Positions 61,701 through 64,000 of a stretch of DNA of 64,000 nucleotides are shown here, piece by piece. Each line of letters begins with the position of its first letter. Within the stretch, counting starts at the first letter, position 1. Source of the DNA: Struthidea cinerea (taxonomy: Eukaryota > Chordata > Aves > Passeriformes > Corcoracidae); contig VZTI01003649.1 of the NCBI GenBank assembly GCA_013397865.1, positions 62,001 through 126,000 of the forward strand, in the 5' to 3' direction. The position numbers and the translations under genes were made by a program. The notes under the pieces were generated by a model. That model saw only the letters and a list, made by a program, of their open reading frames with translations. It was not told where the DNA came from and made no database searches.

Positions 61701-64000
61701 GATTAATATCCAATCTAAAGGGAGCTAGTTAGGAATTTTAATGGGAAAACAAGGGCTATGTCACAATCAAAATTCAAGAACCATATGTCAAACATGAATA
61801 CCATAGAAGACAGCTTATTTCTCCACACCACACAGAAGCTCATTGGAAGCAACATTTCTCAAGCTTGACATTTAATTTAAACTACTGTTGAAAAATCATT
61901 TAATTAACAATCCGGATAACTAGCAACAGCCACAAATCAATTTATAAATCCATACCCAAAAGAAATAATGACTTGATTGTACCTGGTCATTAAAACACAC
62001 TAAATAACTTTTTAAACTTTTTAACAAACTAAATTAAACTTTTAAAAATAGTTAAATATTTATCATGTAACTCAAAAGATACTTCCAGTGAAAGAATCAA
62101 AATTAAAATACTTCTTTCCCTGGCAGATATTTATGAGTTTCCTTTGCAAAGGAAATCCAAGTAAATGCACTTGATTTTGACTGAAAAGGTTCTTTTGTGC
62201 TTCTATCATATTTCTCTTTAGATAGCATGTTCGACTGATATTTTGTGTAACTGGACTAGAAATAAAAATCCCAAACATTTCTCTTTTGAATGAAACTCAG
62301 CATCAAGCATTTTCCTCTAATCCTAGCTCAGCATTTACAGTACTGGAAAACTCTGCCCGGTAGTTCTCTGGAGACAAAAGGGCAGGCAGCATTTTAAGAG
62401 CTCTGCAAGTCTAGCACATACTTGAAAGGCACCAACTCTTGGACAGAATATGCAGCAATTTAAAGCGTTAGAGCAAAGGGTATTTTTACTGGCTGCCAAC
62501 AGTTAACGGAAAGCTGACCAACAGCTCATTTGTTATAAAACCAGCTCAGGAAACCATTTACTTCTCAGTCAAGTCTTTCATTCTAAGCCAGTAACTAATA
62601 TTTGTCCTAAATGGTAACATTAGTGACTACTGCGTGAGCAGGATGGAAGCAAAACAGAAGCTCTTGGTTCTTTCCATGAGAACTGTAATTCCCACATGCA
62701 ATTATGGGCACAGAGAAAACAGACTGCCCCTCTGGAGTGATACACTCTCTTTTCTGAACTGCACTCGGACAAGCTGATGGAAACACATTTCTCTCTCCCT
62801 GTGATTTTAACATTGATTATAAGTAAGTCTTTAGTAAACATATCTCTGTGCAGCTTTCACAAATTGGTTCTTGTGCTGCCTTCGTCCTCTCCCCTTCTTT
62901 TTTTTATGCACAAGCTTAACTTATAAATGTCTAGACTTCAAACTTTTAGTTAAGTCCTTCTATCAAATACACCTTTTAAAACACACCATTACTTAATCAC
63001 CTTGCAAATACATCTTGTGCATCATAAGAATAGCATTCATTTCTTATAAGAATAAACATTTCCATGCGAGTTTGTTGTGCGTGAGCTTCTGTTAGTGAAT
63101 TGAGAGAAAAGACTGCAATTCATATAATCCCACAAGGTTCATTTCTGTCCACTGAGAACAAGGGGAGCCTGCACAATTAGCTGAGATATAAAGTAGAGAA
63201 GCTGAATCCAGCCTTGGGAAGTACCATTATAAAGTTCTTTCCCCAGTATCTTTCTATAAGTATCATTTTTCTTACCTCCACTAAACTGTCTCCACCAGTA
63301 TTTTCTCATTCAGAATTCTGGACACCAGGCCAGAATACTATTTATCAATTCCACTGCTCTGTAGAGGGACCAAATTCCTTTACATACAAAAACTCATCCA
63401 TTTGCATTCATTGAACTTATACAAGACTCATCCATAAATGTCACATGCAAATATTTTACACTAACTAGATTAAAATATTTTAATTAATTTGGACCATGTC
63501 AGTAATACTGCAAGCTCCCTTATACTTCCTCCATACACAGCTAAAATTTGAGATGGATCCATCATCTAAATAACAGTCCCTGTAAAAAATGAGCTATTGA
63601 TTGCATATAATCGAAGACTTCAGACAAGTTACCATCAGCATTTCAGCACATTACCTTGAAGAAATTAAAAGGGACTACATGAATGCAATGGCTTTAATCC
63701 TTTTTTTTTTTTTAAAGAAACAAGATTAACTCTGGGGTTTTTTTCTTTTATGTGACAAGACCTATTTTTCATGAAATCATGCTGACTGGCATCATTGATG
63801 ATTTTTAACTGGCAGTTCTTTATTGATATAGTCCCAAACTACGTTCTTTGTTATTTCCAGTTGGAATGAAAACCAACTCAGGCTTACAATTCTCTAGAAC
63901 ATTGCTTTTTATTCTTTGCAAACCTCTAGGATAACTAGGGGTTCTCCAAGTCTGTGAAGTTTTCCTGGTTTGAGATCTTTAAAAGGTATTGTTGTCGAAT
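58792..64000 (-). other. Intron upstream of the first visible exon (partial)
   Basis: This is about 5.2 kb of AT-rich intron. No open frame in it resembles the large N-terminal exon of SIPA1L1, which must lie beyond 64000. It contains an assembly gap in low-complexity sequence at 58819-58882 and a plus-strand pyrimidine-rich stretch around 61356-61667. Poly(T) runs near 63701 are ordinary. I recognise no transposon here. Confidence 0.75.
58804..58905. repeat. Low-complexity G/A tract with assembly gap
   Basis: A G9A6 run is followed by 64 N, then G5 and about 18 A. On the minus strand it reads as long T and C runs ending about 11 bases before the acceptor AG of the exon at 58661-58791. It therefore forms that exon's polypyrimidine tract. 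The N block may hide more of the same homopolymer, and its true length is unknown. Confidence 0.9.

Noticed and set aside
1..64000. CRISPR arrays, operons, tRNA or rRNA genes
   Set aside because: No regularly spaced direct repeats, no clustered intact ORFs and no cloverleaf or rRNA motifs were seen. The window is a single intron-rich vertebrate gene.

Overview
The window is nuclear DNA from a bird. Two observations support this: several CR1 LINE copies with the typical avian 3' end (55564, 53319, 50015), and a single vertebrate gene spread over AT-rich introns. There is no bacterial, plasmid or phage content.

One gene fills the window, on the minus strand. It is SIPA1L1 (SPAR/E6TP1), a RapGAP and PDZ scaffold protein of the postsynaptic density and the actin cytoskeleton. 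Sixteen internal coding exons lie between 58791 and 1308. Every junction has GT at the donor and AG at the acceptor, and the reading phases join without a break, giving about 1,172 codons (3,516 nt). The human protein is about 1,800 residues as I recall it. The large first coding exon lies beyond 64000, and the last exons, which encode the C-terminal coiled coil, lie before position 1.

Layout from 5' to 3' (high to low coordinates): 58.8-64.0 kb is intron. Exons at 58.7, 58.0, 51.6, 44.2 and 42.9 kb, plus the first third of the 39 kb exon, encode the lead-in to the RapGAP domain and the domain itself, with the catalytic-Asn motif at 42.9-43.0 kb. The rest of the 39 kb exon is the conserved region between the domains. 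The 37.4 kb exon is the PDZ domain. Exons from 33.7 to 7.3 kb encode the Ser-rich regulatory region, including a DSG-type degron-like motif and a run of eight serines. Exons at 4.6 and 1.4 kb begin the conserved C-terminal SPAR_C region.

The introns hold a 1.6-kb CR1 with a broken reverse transcriptase, two shorter CR1 tails, three possible ancient repeat relics, several simple repeats and two low-complexity stretches containing assembly gaps. The points most worth a second look are a stop-poor, CpG-bearing intronic block at 18.6-19.3 kb, a perfect 16-nt-arm palindrome inside the CR1, alternative acceptors 21 nt apart at 4.7 kb, and the two gaps lying next to splice acceptors. I found no convincing new biological system.
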